64,000 nucleotides of DNA. Origin: Loxodes magnus (taxonomy: Eukaryota > Ciliophora > Karyorelictea > Loxodida > Loxodidae). The notes under the pieces were generated by a model. The model saw only the letters and a list, made by a program, of their open reading frames with translations. It searched no databases and was not told where the DNA came from. Positions within the stretch are counted from its first letter, which is position 1, and the number at the start of each line of letters is the position of its first letter. The stretch lies in contig CAMPDV010000081.1 of NCBI GenBank assembly GCA_946699065.1, positions 372,001 to 436,000 of the forward strand. Direction: 5' to 3'. A program made the position numbers and the translations under genes. Shown here one piece after another: positions 14,882-28,394 of this stretch.

Positions 14882-17800
14882 ATGGATTCCCTACATAAGA
14901 AAGGAAAGCTAATTCTGACTCCTAGAACTAAATCTTATGAACGGAAGTAGAAGAATTAGCAGAGTAAAAATATGCCTCCTTAACTAAAAATGGAGTATGC
15001 TGCTGGTACCTATAGAAAGAAAGAAAATGTTTAGAAACGTGTGAATTAGTAAGAAAATTAAAAGTAAGGAAGTACTAAATAGTATAGATATGACAAAGAC
15101 TAGGCTTCTAAGTAGAGTAAGCAAAAGAATTTTCCTAAGATAGAGTTTTATTCTTAGTTCCAAAAGCTCAAAAGAATCACTGAATTTACCACTTATCAAA
15201 ACAACTCACTCACACCTACAACAGCTTTTCTCTAAACATGCTAAGAGAAAAGCTTAAAACCTGAGCCTTTATGCTATAAAGATGATTTAAAAATAATCGA
15301 TAATAATAACTACTTGTTCGGTGACGATTATGCTGAAGCACTCTCTAATGCTTTAAGCTACTCATAAGAAATAAAGAAGTTTCTGTTTAAATCAAATAGG
15401 CTGAGTGATGAAGGAGCTAATAAGTTAATAAAGTAAATAAAGTAAGAAACTCAAGAATGTAATTTGAGTCATAACAATATTGGAATATAGAGCTGCTAGT
15501 CGTTACATCAAACGCTGATTAAACCTAAATATGAACTATAAGTTCTTGAGTTAGAGGACTGTAAATTAGGAGATCCAGGGGTAAAATTAATATGTGAAGC
15601 CCTAACAAATAATTCCGTTTTAAGAGAGCTAAATCTATCTAGAAACGTAATTTAAAACTGTGGCTAAAGTTTCGAAAATATGTTGGTCCATAATTAAAGC
15701 ATCGTGAAGCTAGACTTGCATTGAAATTTACTAAGTGGAAAAAATGCAATTTTATTTTTTTAGGGACTAAAGGAAAACGAAACCTTGAAATAGCTTGATA
15801 TTAGTTGAAATTCAATGGGTAATTAAAACGATATTAAAGTAGCTTAGGCTATTTCCAACGCACTTAATTATAATACTAAGCTTATTCATCTAGACATTAG
15901 TTTTAACTATTTGAATAGAGCTTAAATAACTGAAATTTCTAAGGGGTTTTAATAAAATCATCACATTCTCGGACTGCATATTGCAGGAAACCATGGAAAA
16001 CTTGACTCATTAGGAAATCTTTTTCCACATTTCAATGTTGAGGTTGACAACTTGCATTAGATAAGCCATTTTTCTGCAAGGATTTTGCAAAATCATTAGA
16101 AGTAGATAAAGAGTGTGAAAGAATGCTAAGAACTATGCTGAATTTGTGAAAATTGAGCAGAATGCAATATAACTTATGAACCTGGAGTGTCAGGTCCTGA
16201 AGATTTAGAACCTTGCTTTCTCCACACTGAAATAGACAACTGGAAAGGATTTTACATTCCTAAACATGAGAGTGGTCTCTATATAATTAGCAGAGTTTTG
16301 CCTTAAACTAAATATTTTTTCACTTTCTGTGGAAAGCCCCGAGTAGCAGAAGATTAGCCTTCAATGGAATATAATATGTGCTTAAAGTAAGTATAGTTAG
16401 CCGAGGGATGGTTTGAAGACATTCATCTAACCAAAGTAAACTATATCTAGCCAAGTTACTTCGTATCTATTGATAATATCCCCCGTGTCTTTCCTAGAGT
16501 AGATCCACCTTAGTGAAATGCTAAGGAGATAGACAATTCTTGGAAAATCTAAAACTCAATTTTTTCAGATTACAGGTTTGATACTAATTTTTTAATAAAG
16601 AGATGCTTTGACCTGGACTGGGACTGTCTTTAATTAAAATATATTAATTAGAGTGAAATAGAGTCAATAAGGTAATATTTGCAGGAAGTATATCCTTGGA
16701 TTAGAGCTTAGTACAAATATTTCCAAGGCTTTAGTTCCTATAAATCGTAAGGATATAGCGAATTGCCATGTGTTACTACGAGATCTTTTATGGATTTTTG
16801 CAAATAGGCAGGAATTATTTGCAAAGACTACGAGAAATAAGATGTTGAAAGGAAATTCATTCAATCCAATTTCCTAGTGGACAGGAACCAAGAACTATAG
16901 ATTCCTTAAAAAGGATTAATAAGGTTCTAGTTTCTAGACGTTCTCATACGAATAGCTCTTGATAAATACGAAAAGAGTAATATTTTATACAGACAAAGGA
17001 ATAAAATTACAGCATGTCTCATAGTAATTGGTTCTCCAATAATTCTTTAACTAAATAATGAAAAAGATGCCTAACTATGATAGCAACATATGAAGATATT
17101 AGAAATACTTGGTGCCTTAGGTTGAAAAATGCCTCATTACTTACAAAGATATATTATTGGAATTATGGGAAAGATATGCCACTGTATCTCCTTTTAAGAA
17201 CGAAAAGTATTTGTTTATTTAGATTTATTTCCATCCAAAATCTTATAGATGTCTGTGTTGATACTCTCCTTACTGCTGATAATTTAACCATGAAAGACAT
17301 CTCCAAAAACTTCTGTCAGGCTAAGCAAACCCATATAGATGAAATTTCTTCAGATTAACATATAAAAATGAATTTCGTAGAATTCTAGGAAGCATTAGTA
17401 AGATGCTGCGAAAAGTCCAACAAGTCAACCTTAGTTTTGAACGAAAAGTATCAAGAAGACTAATTTACCAAGAAATTAGATTGGAATATCGCAATAAAGA
17501 CTAATCCATTAGAAAATCTAAAGGTTATTAAATTCAGAAAGGAAAATGATACTGGATCTCTAGAAAATAAAATTGAAAACTCTATTCCCTTTTTATTACT
17601 AGCTTGTCCAGATAAATTTAAAGAGAACTTCTAATTCTAACAAAGTTGCAGGTTTTACGAGGAGCTTCCAAATAGTACAAAATTAGTATCCTTAAATACC
17701 CTTTAATTCTTTAAGTAGCTGAAATATAAGCCAAAGATAATATAAGAATTGATAAGGAAAATGTAAGAAAAGAACTAATAAGAATTTCAGTAACCTGTAG

Positions 17801-18174
17801 AAAGTGAAATCTAGAAAATATACTAAAGAATGAGAAGAGTCAATGTAAAAGTAACTAATACGAAGTTACTAGGCCAGTTTCTTTTGAAAGGTATAACATA
17901 GAATATTCTTCCTGAAATTAACTAACCTAAGAATTTTCTTTCTAATGCTACTACCTCAACTAAACCTTCTAGTTAAAGAAAAAAGTTTAGGAGATAATCT
18001 GTTAAGAATCCCCTTGATAAACCACCATTTGTAACCCACGTTAGAAATGAAACATCTAAACAGGGTGAGGAAAGTCCGTCTTCTGAGTTTTATTCACAAG
18101 ATCATTCAAGATCTGAATCTAATTCTTCAAATTCTGGCTCTCAATATAGCAAGGAAGATTATGAACTAGAGTGA
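14882..18174 (+). CDS. Leucine-rich-repeat protein with a conserved Cys/Trp domain
   Basis: About 1,086 residues. The N-terminal 80 residues are basic. Residues about 130-400 hold ribonuclease-inhibitor-like LRRs, visible as L.L..C.LGD.G, LRELNLSRN, IVKLDLHWNLL, LKQLDISWNSM and LIHLDISFNYL. The LRRs are followed by a Cys/Trp-rich domain (LCWICENW...) with several W...F/Y repeats. Then comes FLDVLIRIALDKYEK, which is repeated in spirit near the end (MNFVEFQEALVRCCEK), and a low-complexity Ser tail. Two 16-nt introns (16977-16992, 17207-17222) are required to join these blocks. ATG 14882 is the first Met of the open frame, and TGA at 18172 ends it. Large LRR proteins of this layout are common in ciliates; I infer a structural or ciliary role but cannot name it. 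Confidence 0.8.
16977..16992 (+). other. 16-nt intron in LRR gene
   Basis: GTAATATTTTATACAG. Its removal joins ALDKYEK to NKGIKLQHVSQQL and leads into IWRYQKYLVPWVEKCL. Confidence 0.8.
17207..17222 (+). other. 16-nt intron in LRR gene
   Basis: GTATTTGTTTATTTAG. Removal joins SPFKNEK to FISIQNLIDVCVDTLL, which is in frame with MNFVEFQEALVRCCEK. Confidence 0.85.
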
Positions 18175-20037
18175 GTTGAAAATCAACTGATTAATATATT
18201 TAAACCTTTAAGTACTTTTAAAAGCCTTTTATAATAAACTAGAAGATACACTACAAAACATATTATATTCATAAGCATTGTCTTATAGCGCATTGGTTAG
18301 TATTTATATTAATAATCTCCTTATCTTTGTTTCTAGGCAAAGGTTTTATAAGCTAGTTTAAACTCTTTAATAATATAAACTATTGAACTAACTATTTGAT
18401 TGATTAGCATATTAAGGCTAATTCACTTATATCTTTATTCTACTATTATTAAAATGAGAGTGATGCTTAATACTGGGATTAATAGATTAGAGATTAGATT
18501 AGAAGATGTAAAACAATAAGCGGATATTATTAAATTAGGTATTATAACTCAATTTAAAGGTAATTTTAGACTGTATAAGGGTTCTTAATAGATGGGCTAA
18601 TAATATAATATCTATATAGGATAATAGAGAAATCTAGTTCCTTATATTAACCTAATAGCCTTCAATACATTTATATTTATGATTTTCCTTTATTATTTTA
18701 GCAGAACTAGATATTACCATACTTAGATATAGAGAATGATAGGCTTTAAGTTGCTTAGCTTAGTCTAATTAAGACAAAAGTTAAGGTTCAAATTCTAAGA
18801 TATATTGAACAATAATTAAAGGAAGTAAGGTAATGAGGTGATATATCTCAGCTTATAGATATGCTAGTAATTTCTGGAGAGAAGGAATTGCAGTTATAAT
18901 TTATTATAGGTACATTATTTATTATAGTCTTAATAGGCTTATGTATATTAAGGAAAGAAAACTAAATAAATCTTAAGATTTACTTCAAATAAAATGAAGA
19001 TATTTAAGACTATTATAAACATGGATTTACTTGGATAATCTATAAATCTAAAAAGGGTATCAGTCAACTGAAGGAGTATATCTACTTCTGTTTATCATAA
19101 TATTACTAGAAAGTTGGAAAAATACTTTCTTCAACTTAGATTATTTAAGTTAATCGATAAAGCATAAATAAGTAATAGTTATAAAAGGAGCAATAAACTA
19201 AGAAGCTTTATAAATAACTAATGCTTATCTAACCCTTTATTTAAAGAAGGATATAATACTACCATATTATTATAATAAGACTAAAACGAAGACTTAATGT
19301 CAACTCAATAGAATCAAAATATAGTTTAAGAAGACTTAGATAATTGAAAGACTGTAAGAGATTTAGTATGTTTAATTAAATAAATTAGAAGATAAAATTT
19401 AGGCTTAAACAATGATTTAATACTGCTAAAAGATTATACTCACATAATTTATCCTCTAGTATAAAATAAGCTACTCACAGTTATACAAGCAATAGCAAAA
19501 TTAGTGCAATACGTAATAAATAAAGTATCTTCGCCTGTTCTAATAATGATGACTCATTTATGAGCCATATATATAAAATATAATTCATAAAGATAATAAC
19601 TTTTAATAAACTAATATATAAGTATTATCTGACATTTTTATAAATCTCTTGTCTTATTTATTAGAAGCTAGCTCATTATTAACCAATTAAATATATTTGT
19701 GTATTCCCTTAGTAATTAATACAAATTTTTGAACTGTTGGATGGATATTCTTCCATTATAGAGACTTATAAAAGTAACTGTATATAAATAACTTTTTAAT
19801 CATATACCTTTTAATAAGCTTTTGTAACCATCTTAATTAATTAGCACTCTCTATATGTTTTATATCCAGTTTGGTACTAAAAGTTACATCTAATATCAAT
19901 TAATAAAGAAGCCAAAAAGTAATTATTGGGTATAATGCATAGCACACTTTGATGGATAAGCTGCATGCTAGAAGTAGCAGTTTAAAAGTATTGGAATGTC
20001 TTCTTATAATTGATATATTAAATAAATTAGCAACTAT
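18175..20037. other. Intergenic region without a supported gene
   Basis: About 1.9 kb of AT-rich DNA with scattered TGA in all frames. I see no homology, RNA gene or repeat. Confidence 0.45.
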
Positions 20038-23000
20038 ATGATTAACTCTAAGTTATTATCTAAAAAGCAGACTATTTCAAATCAGAAACCCTAACCGAGT
20101 GTTAGAAAGCAGTAAGTATATAGATTAGAGAAGAAGGAGTAAGACTAGATTATAGTAATAAACGTCCCAGTAAGTGATGTCCGTTCACTTGCAAACTTAA
20201 TAGGATATGAGTTTTCATTAGATAATATATGTGACAACATGCATTATTAGTGATTCCTTAATCAAGCTTTACTAGCTACGCTACCTGTTAACTGAGTGAG
20301 AGAGAGAGATCCGAAATAAAGACTGACTTATATAAACAAAATAAATAATGTTTCAACTGTGAAGCACCCATGCATGCATAATCTAAGAAATGCTTTCAAA
20401 AACTTAGTGCTTAAGGACTTAATTAGTTAGGAATTTCCTAATCGAACTTAAGATATTAAGAATTCTAAGGATTCAAAGATATTAAACAAGCCTATTTAAT
20501 AAGAAAAGGATTGATAAAAAAAATACTGTGATAAACCTGTTGAGGTAATTTCGCTAGAAAGTTAATCTAAGCTATTTAAAGAGCTGCTGGAAAAAAATAA
20601 GGAAGTTCAAATAGAATTGATATCTATTACCAATTTAGAAAAGGCTTTATAATAAGCTACTATGTGATTTAATTAAATCATAGGAAATGCTATTAAATCT
20701 ATTCCTAGATGATTAGAAAAAAGCGATCGCAAGAAGTACGTAAATATATTGAACGTGATTAGTATGGCAGAAATCCTCGAAATAGACTTATAAACAGAAA
20801 CTCATTTAATATGAGTAGCTAAGTTAGCTCTTCTACTCCCTCTGCCAGCCTAGTGAATAGAGGTTAATTTATCCGTAAACTAGAAAAGCTTCTTTCAAAA
20901 TTTTAATTTCAATGTAACTATTGATTTTCACCCTGGACTAAGATTTATCTCAATGATATTGGAAAAAGTACGATATTTTAGTATCTTTAATGAGGAGCTC
21001 TTTAGCAAGATGACTCTTATTACTTTTTATGATGAAATGTCTAGGCCTTTCACACTCAATATATCTGATTACCTTAGAAATAAAAATACAGCAAAGCCTC
21101 ACTTCTTAAAATCTTGAGCTCTGCCTATGTTAATTCAACAACCTGAAGATACATAAAAGAAGGATATTCAAGAAGCATTGGCGGATGTGATGCTATTAGA
21201 AATGGCTTAGTAAGCAGGAGTTGAAATAGAAAAAGAACTCCCTTTGTTGCAAATAGTTCTAAAGGAAATTGATAAGCTAAGAAGTTAAGATACTAAGCTA
21301 AAGCTATTAGAATGAGAATTTAGACATACAATGGAAGGTGTTTCTTACTGGATTAATTCAAAAAGTAAGATAGCTAGATGGAAATTCCCTTATATAAAAG
21401 CAATAAAAAAGAAGGTAATTAAATGTAGGAAGTAGTTAGAGCTAATGAGCGTTCAATATAAAGAGCTTAAAGAAATAAACCCCATTTTTGACTAAACAGA
21501 CGGCGATTAGCTATTATAAGTTTGCTAGAATGCAAGTTAGCAAATTTCTTTAAACTGATTTCTCAGTCAGCAAGGCATAAAGCCGAACTCAAAAGTAAGC
21601 TTAGAGGATATGAAAATTTACCTTGGAGAGAAACTGACTAGAACCGAGCTGTTCGACATAATTTTTAGTAACCCTTATAAATTGAACTATTAGAAAGAAA
21701 TATTAGATTCAGTAAGCTCTCCATCCTCTCCAAGCATATCCTCATCAAACTATTCTTAAGAATCAGTTCCCTCTGATGAAGAGTACTACTAAAAGTAATA
21801 TAAGAAGTCTAGCTAAATAAGAGATAATTATATCTAGATAATCCCTTCTGTCAACCGACTAAATAAAAATCCAACTGAATTGTTTAAACTTAAGGCTAAA
21901 ATGAATATATGAGAGGTTTTACAAAAGATGGGAATTGACCCTGAGTAGTAGCAAATCGTAGAATAGAAATCTGAACATTAAACAAGTGAAGATGAAGTTG
22001 AAGAGTTTGATGAGGTAATAACTAATCCAAAAACAAAGGCATTTAGCAAGCTTAATATAAGGAAGTCTTCGATTAATAGAAGGTCCTTGAAAGAAATAAA
22101 AGAAGTGGAAGAAAACGATTTGGTATAGAAAGGGTATAATTCTAAACTATAAATCTAAAATTAAAGAAAGAAACCTAAAAAGAAAAATAAAGCTGTTAAG
22201 ACTGCAAAGTAAGAAGAAGAAGATTAGCTTAGACTAATGCTTTAAGCTAGAGAAAAAAAACTCTTAGAAGAAAAAAAGCAGTCTTGAGCTAATTAATTTA
22301 TAGATAAGATAAAAAATGAAGTCAATGAAAGAATATAGAATGAGAAAACATAGGTGAGAACAATTAAAAGCTCATCAAGTAGTTTTATTGCCTCTGAGGA
22401 TTCTTAAGAGAATAAAGATGTTGTTTCAGAATTAAATCATAAAAAAAGAAGCTTAAAAATTAAGAAAAGAACAATGAAAGTAATAGGAGAGCATATAGGA
22501 CCAAAATAAGTAAGTATAGAAATAACAAAAGAAACTAAAATATCTTAAGAAGATATTTAGGAAAAGCGCCCTATTTCACCTAAAAAAAAGGAAGTATAGA
22601 AAAAATTGAAATAGAAGAAAATAGTAAAATAAAGAAAGCAGAAGATTTAAAAAGAAAAGGAGTAAAACTCTTATTAGCCTTAGCATCCTAGATTATTTGA
22701 ATAATTTGAATTACAAAAAGAAGAGTAAGAGGATATTACGTTAAATAAACAGCAAAGTAAGACCTTTGAAAAGGTATGCAACTATTTTATAAAGCTTCTG
22801 TAAGAGTTTACTCCCTTTAAACTAGAAGAGTAGCTGATAATCTATTTAAAACACTTCCTTGAAGATATTAATATCGATCAGATCTTAGAAATCATTGAAG
22901 TTCTAGAGTAAAAGAAAAATGGAACAGCTAGTTAAAAAATAATGCAGATTACATATGAAAAGCTTAACTAAGAAAAACAGAAAAAGATAGTTTGTTGAAA

Positions 23001-25221
23001 GATACTAAAGGACAATCTACCTTTATTTGATATGGTTCAAACTCCTGGAACTCCTTACCATAAGTTTAGTCTCCGAAAGAAAAATTAGTCAATTGATAAT
23101 ATCCATGAAATTTCAGAAGTCTTTTAAGACAAAATGACTACTTTAGTTTTGTTTATACTAGCCATTAGTTCAATGTAAATTACTCAGTTCCCTTTATATG
23201 TCTAAGAGTTAAACATCAAATTAAATATACAGGAAGATGAAGAGGAAAAAGTAAAGAAAAGCTATGAAACTATATATGGAAGTGAAAATTTATTAAACAT
23301 CCAAAAACCTTCAGATTTAGGAAGCTACATCATTCTGCCTAATAATCCAGAGGTTCCTCAGTAAAGACCTCCTAGCTAGTAGAAAATTTCTTCTCAGTCT
23401 TCCAGAAAAGATACAAATACCTTTAGAAATATACTAGAAATTCCTAAATAAAATTAAAGGCCATCAATATTAGTTCAAAGGATAAAGAGCGAGTAACAAA
23501 TTTATAGCCCTTAATAAGTTAAACTAGTGTAGCCTATTATGATAAAAACTCCCCCTGTAATCGAACAAATAGAATAGAAACCGGAATCAATTATAATAAT
23601 TCCTTAAATTACTTTTTGCCAAAGTCCACCTTAGGAAATTCGCCCTAAGTAAAAATTTGACTTCCATAAGTTTTTTATTCCCTTCGTTAAGAAATAATTA
23701 GGAAAAACGAAACAGCAAAAAATACAAGTTTAAGAAGAATAAATTTAAGAAGTTAAAGAAGAGCAAGCAGACTAAAAAGAGAACCAAATAATTAATTTAC
23801 AAAGATTGAGGTAATCTATTAAAAAAGTGGTGATCGAAAGGGAAGAAAAAGATGCTTCTGATGATAACTTAGAAGTCTAGAATGAAATTTAAAACTAAAG
23901 AGAAACAGAAAGTTTAGAAAGAAAGATAATAGAGTAGCTGATCTAATAAAGTATCTCAGAAAATAGTATTTCCGAAAGTATTTCTTCTAAAGAAGAGAAT
24001 AATGAAGAGACTTAAGAAATTAAGAAGTTGCCTTCTTATATTATAGATACTCTTTATAAAAAAATGCTAAAGATTAACTAAAAAATAATGAAAAAGCTTA
24101 ATATTAAAAATATCATAACTTCTAACTTTACATCGAGAGCTAACTCTCCTGAATGTGGTTTTAGATGAGTTAAAAGGAGCAAATCTAGTTAAAAGAAAAG
24201 ATTGCCTATTCATTAAGAATTAGTTTTCAATAAAATATCGAAAGAGAGCAAATTCAAATTATTGAAGCATTATTTCTTTCATTATAGTAGAATATTAGGA
24301 GATCCTACTTTAATTACTCCTAAATAGCTTTAACCTACTCCGGAAATACTGCCAGCCTATGTTTATAAGCTTGCATAAAATCTCAAACTTATAATTGATA
24401 GAAAGCAAAACTACTACCACTCTCTGTGAATTTGACTTGTATACCTGATTCTAATAACTCCTCTTCCAAAACTGTTCATATTTATACCAAAATCTCAAAA
24501 TTACTATTTCAATGTATGCAACATAAAGCATCATCCTGGTACTCTTTATTTTCAGCAAGCCTTTCTAGCATATTCAGCTAAAGTGAAATAGGTACTTCAG
24601 CACTATAATTAAGAAATTTAAGAAGAGATAGTTAAACAGAACTCGTGAATCCCTTTTTTTAACGAAGATCAACAAGTTTATTGATACAATTTTTATACAA
24701 CTAGAACATCTTTAATCTACCCTGACTAGTCTAAAAGTATATAGCAGCTTTTACAAATCAAACGTAAGAAAACTAAGAGCTTAGATTCTCCAATGATTGC
24801 ATGGCTTTCATTTAGACAGAATACAAATTAAGGAACTTTAAGAACTTCCGAGTCAACTGTAGCGACTAGTCCTAGTTAGAAGAGTACTATACCCCTTTTT
24901 CTAAAATGGAGCTTGCTAGATTAAAAATTTTCTTCAAGGTAACTTGATAAAAATGAATAAGATAAAGCATCTAGTATACTGACACTTGATAATTAGCCTA
25001 CAATAATGGATAATAACATTATATAAACTGAAAGTTATAGAAATGAAGAAAGAAAAATTAAAATTCCATTCTTGAATTTAGGAAGTTTGAAGACTACAAC
25101 CCAAAAGGAACAAACACAAAAATCTTAAACTTTGTTGCAAAGTATTTTAACTTCTAGGCCATCAAGTGTCAAAAAAATAAGATTCCTGTCACCAATTTCA
25201 CCTAAAGCTACTTTTAACTGA
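20038..25221 (+). CDS. Giant protein with degenerate CEP164-type WW modules
   Basis: A single 1,727-residue frame with many in-frame TGA codons read as Trp. Near residue 82, LPVNW (TGA Trp) is followed by a ...YINKINNVSTVKHP segment. Near residue 250-280, MAEILEIDLQ...LIWVAKLALLLPLPAQW matches the pattern of the CEP164 N-terminus (EIGIDP..EPELMWLA...APLP.EW) and ends in DFHP. Two more such blocks lie near 1474 (TPLPK...YYFN...HHP) and 1536 (WIPFF...YWYNF...YP). All of these lack the second WW tryptophan. Between them is a long Lys/Glu/Gln- and Ser-rich, probably coiled or disordered region. In animals CEP164 sits on basal-body distal appendages; a basal-body or ciliary role here is inference. 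The TGA at 25219 could also be Trp: the frame stays open to TGA 25555 through a hydrophobic tail. Confidence 0.7.
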
Positions 25222-25543
25222 TTAATTTTGAAACCTCAAAAAATTGAATTTGAATATACCTAATTAATTACACTCTTGTTATTTACGCTTTCAAAATACA
25301 ATGATATCATTTTAATTTTCACTATATGCTTGCTGCAGACTTTATTAAGTACCTATTAGCCATTAAGCAACTTTTACTTCTTCATGATGGTTCATCTTTT
25401 CTAGTCTCTCTTTTAAATACTCTTGATTAACTTTCTTCCTTTACTTTACACTTTATTTAGCATTCTAAACTTTTGCTTAAAACAGTCATATTCTAAGAGA
25501 TTACTTTAAGTTTTATCTTAAATCTATTTATTGGTTTTAATAT
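25222..25543 (+). other. Short spacer or membrane-like 3' extension of the WW-module gene
   Basis: The frame of the upstream gene continues past TGA 25219-25221 for 111 codons to TGA 25555-25557. It encodes several strongly hydrophobic stretches (ITLLLFTLSKYNDIILIFTI, FQILLINFLPLLYTLFSIL) separated by basic loops. If translated, the giant protein would be membrane-anchored and its end would overlap the start of the methyltransferase gene. If not, this is simply the 5' region of that gene. Confidence 0.4.
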
Positions 25544-25546
25544 ATG

Positions 25547-26419
25547 ATGGAATCTGAAAATTCTCAATTAGGGAAATAAGAATACTGAGAATAGTTTTTC
25601 GAGTAAGAGTTAGAAAATGAAGAATATGAAATTTGATTTGGAAAGGAGACTTTAACCAAAGCAGTTAGCTTATTATAAAAATACGTCACTAAAGAACAGC
25701 AAATCTTGGATTTAGGATGTGGAAACGGAGAAACTTTAGTTAAACTCTAAAAGCTAGGATACTCTAATTTATCAGGCTTTGATTACAGTTAAAATGCTAT
25801 TTAAATATGTATGGGCAAGCTTGACTATGCTTAGTTAGGTATAAAACTGGAAGTATTTGATATAAATGGAGAGAACAATGAAAAGTGGTGGAACTAGTTT
25901 GATTTAATATTTGATAAAGGAACTCTAGATGCTTATCTATTAAACAAGTAGAACACTATAAATGGTTATTTAAACACTACTAGCAAATTACTTAAACAAT
26001 AGTAAGAAAGCTTTCTACTTATAACTTGCTGTAATTATACCAAAGAAGAATTATGCTTAATGATTTCTGAGTACAAAAATGAAAATGGATAGATAATTTA
26101 TGAAGTAGTAGAGTTCATTGAAAACTATCCTAAATTTGTATTTGGAGGAAAATAGGGAAGTTAGTATGCAACTGTATTGTTCAGAAAAATAAACTAAAAC
26201 AAAAACTTTTAATAGTTAATTTCTTCATTTTGGCTCTTATATAAATCTAATTTATAAAGTTCATCAATAACCATTTGTAATATTTCCTTTAATTTCATCC
26301 TCTATTTCAAAAGAACAAACTTAAAATTGCTAAAGCAACTAAATCCCAAAGAGAATTATATAGTATCTAGAAATAAAGAAGAAAGTGACTTTTCGCAGGT
26401 TATTTAGCTACAAATCTGA
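25547..26419 (+). CDS. EEF1AKMT2: EEF1A lysine methyltransferase (METTL10/Efm4 family)
   Basis: SAM-dependent class I methyltransferase that methylates a lysine of translation factor eEF1A. The N-terminus shows LGKQEYWEQFFEQEL....EIWFG, the family's entry motif. Motif I is ILDLGCGNGETLVKL, followed by GYSNLSGFDYS (the acidic ribose-binding region) and FDLIFDKGTLDAYLL, where the family has CIDKGTFDA. Later come LLITCCNYTKEEL and FGGKQGSQYATVLF, matching the family's TSCNWTKEEL and FGGR.G...A.LVF. Two consecutive ATGs (25544, 25547) open the frame. Homology ends near residue 218 (about 26200), but the first in-frame TGA is at 26417, giving about 290 codons. The last 70 residues are probably a lineage-specific tail or an unrecognised 3' splice. 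Confidence 0.88.
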
Positions 26420-28394
26420 ATTAGTTGCAACAAAGTTGTCTTCTTAACTTCAAACTTAACGTAATGCAATACTGTAATATTACTAAGAGTCTTCTTTTAA
26501 AAAACTATAATAAGGATTATTTAATAATGTTTGATATCTAAAATTGATACTTAACTTTATTTTAATTTCTTCAAAGTTATTTTCAGCTTCTTATATTCTC
26601 TTTTTACCGGGTAAACTTCTAATATCTTTATTATTTAAACCTTTCTACCTTAAAAATTCTCTTTCTTAGTATTAGCAATTCATGCTCTACAGTTGACTAA
26701 TAAGCCTCTAATTTATAAACATAGAGGCCTACTATTCATCTCTAAGTCAATTAAATTTTTAAATATGATATAGTGGTATATAATCTTTGAGCTAAATTAA
26801 GTACTTCATAGACTTAGTTTTTTATTTCTTAAAGGTGAAGTATTTTAATAACTAACTACAAAAATGAATAAATATACTAGTAAAGTAGGCATAAATAAAG
26901 AATTAATACTATCTATTATCATCCTAACTTAGATTTCAGGCTTCTTTAATTATATGTAAGTTTTAGCTTTTAATTACTTATTAATTTCTATTATTTATGC
27001 ACTCACACTATCTAAAACTTATTATCCTGATTTGAACTTTCCTAGTTTCAGCTTTATAGTTACATTTTAACAGTTTATTTAGACTATTTTACCTTATTGC
27101 TTAAAACCTCTTATGCACTATTAAAAGTCATGCTATCAGCATAGAAACCTCTTCTTATTCCTTCTCAATACTACTAATAAAAACTATACCATTTATATCC
27201 CTAACATTTCTCTTTTTTCTAAGTTTAAGCTTAATTTCTAGATCAAATACTATTAATAAATAAACTAACTATTAATTGAGCCATTTTATAGCTTCCTACT
27301 AACATCGTCAGCTTTTTATTGCAACTAGCACTCATCTATCTATCTGCTGAAATAGGTTCAAAAAAATAAAGGCTAGATATAATGTTAAGTCAAAGTATAA
27401 GATAATAACAGGATAGAGAGTTAGTATCAAGCAGTTTAACAAGACTGCTAATCTTAAATTGCTCTCTATTGAACTAAATAAATAAATTGCTCAAATGTAA
27501 AAAAGGATGCTAACCTTTAAATTAAGCCATCTAAAGTCTTTAAATAGGAGAAATTTTATTATCCTAGTATTTATTAATATGTTACATCTAATCCTATAAC
27601 ATCAATAATAGTTATAGTTTTAGCCATCAATGAAGCATATTAAGTAAGCTTAACTTAGTAGTCATAGAAAATATTTAATTTCAGTGGAAGTTATTAAACT
27701 TAAAGTTAATACATTCTTTAAGCTATAAAAAGAAGCTAATAAATAATCTATTAGATAGATTAAAAACCAGCCTTGAATAGAACCTCAAGCAAATAAAATA
27801 GTATTTAAGCAAATTAGCAAAAAACGGAAGTTTCTACTAATAGTTATCATTGACTCTAGATCTATACTTTAGGAAATATTTCTCTCCTTAAATTTTAATC
27901 AAACTAAGTATTTGAACTAGCAGAATAAAATGCTTAAATGGTCGTTCCTTAAACACTTCTCTATTTTTTAGACCAGGATAATCTATATAGTTGGTAATTT
28001 CATCAATAGTTAGAAAATTAATTTTTTAAGCTATAAAAATAGAGATTTAAATAGCTTAATTACTACTAATTTAAATCCCATTACAATCAAGAAAGTTCAA
28101 TTTTAAATAATTTAAAAACCTTGCTAATCTTATAGGAATATCAATTATTAACGTATTAGGTTTAAATTATCTGTATATGTTCTTATTGTTAAGGTATTTT
28201 TAGTTGGTTCAGTGCAAATTATAAATATGACTAGCAAAGAAAAAAAAATATAATATTTTTTGGAAGTAAGATAAACTGTTTATTAGACCAGATCCAAAAA
28301 CGAAACTTTTAAGTAAAAGGTAAAAAGAAAATCTGGAAAAAAAAGAAAGAAAACCAACCTTGAAAGCTAAACGAATGAATAAGAGGTAAAAGAT
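26420..28394. other. Intergenic region with one doubtful open frame
   Basis: About 2 kb of AT-rich DNA. A TGA-free frame runs on + from ATG 26864 to TGA 27472 (203 codons), with a hydrophobic N-terminal third. It resembles nothing I know and its codon use looks like the surrounding spacer, so I do not call it a gene. Confidence 0.4.

Noticed and set aside
17077..17358. Separate 93-codon ORF beginning MIATYEDIRNTW
   Set aside because: Its first half is out of frame with the LRR gene; its second half is the real exon 3 of that gene after the 16-nt intron at 17207-17222.
26864..27472. 203-codon open frame with hydrophobic N-terminus
   Set aside because: No recognisable motif and spacer-like codon use; kept only as a note in the gap entry.
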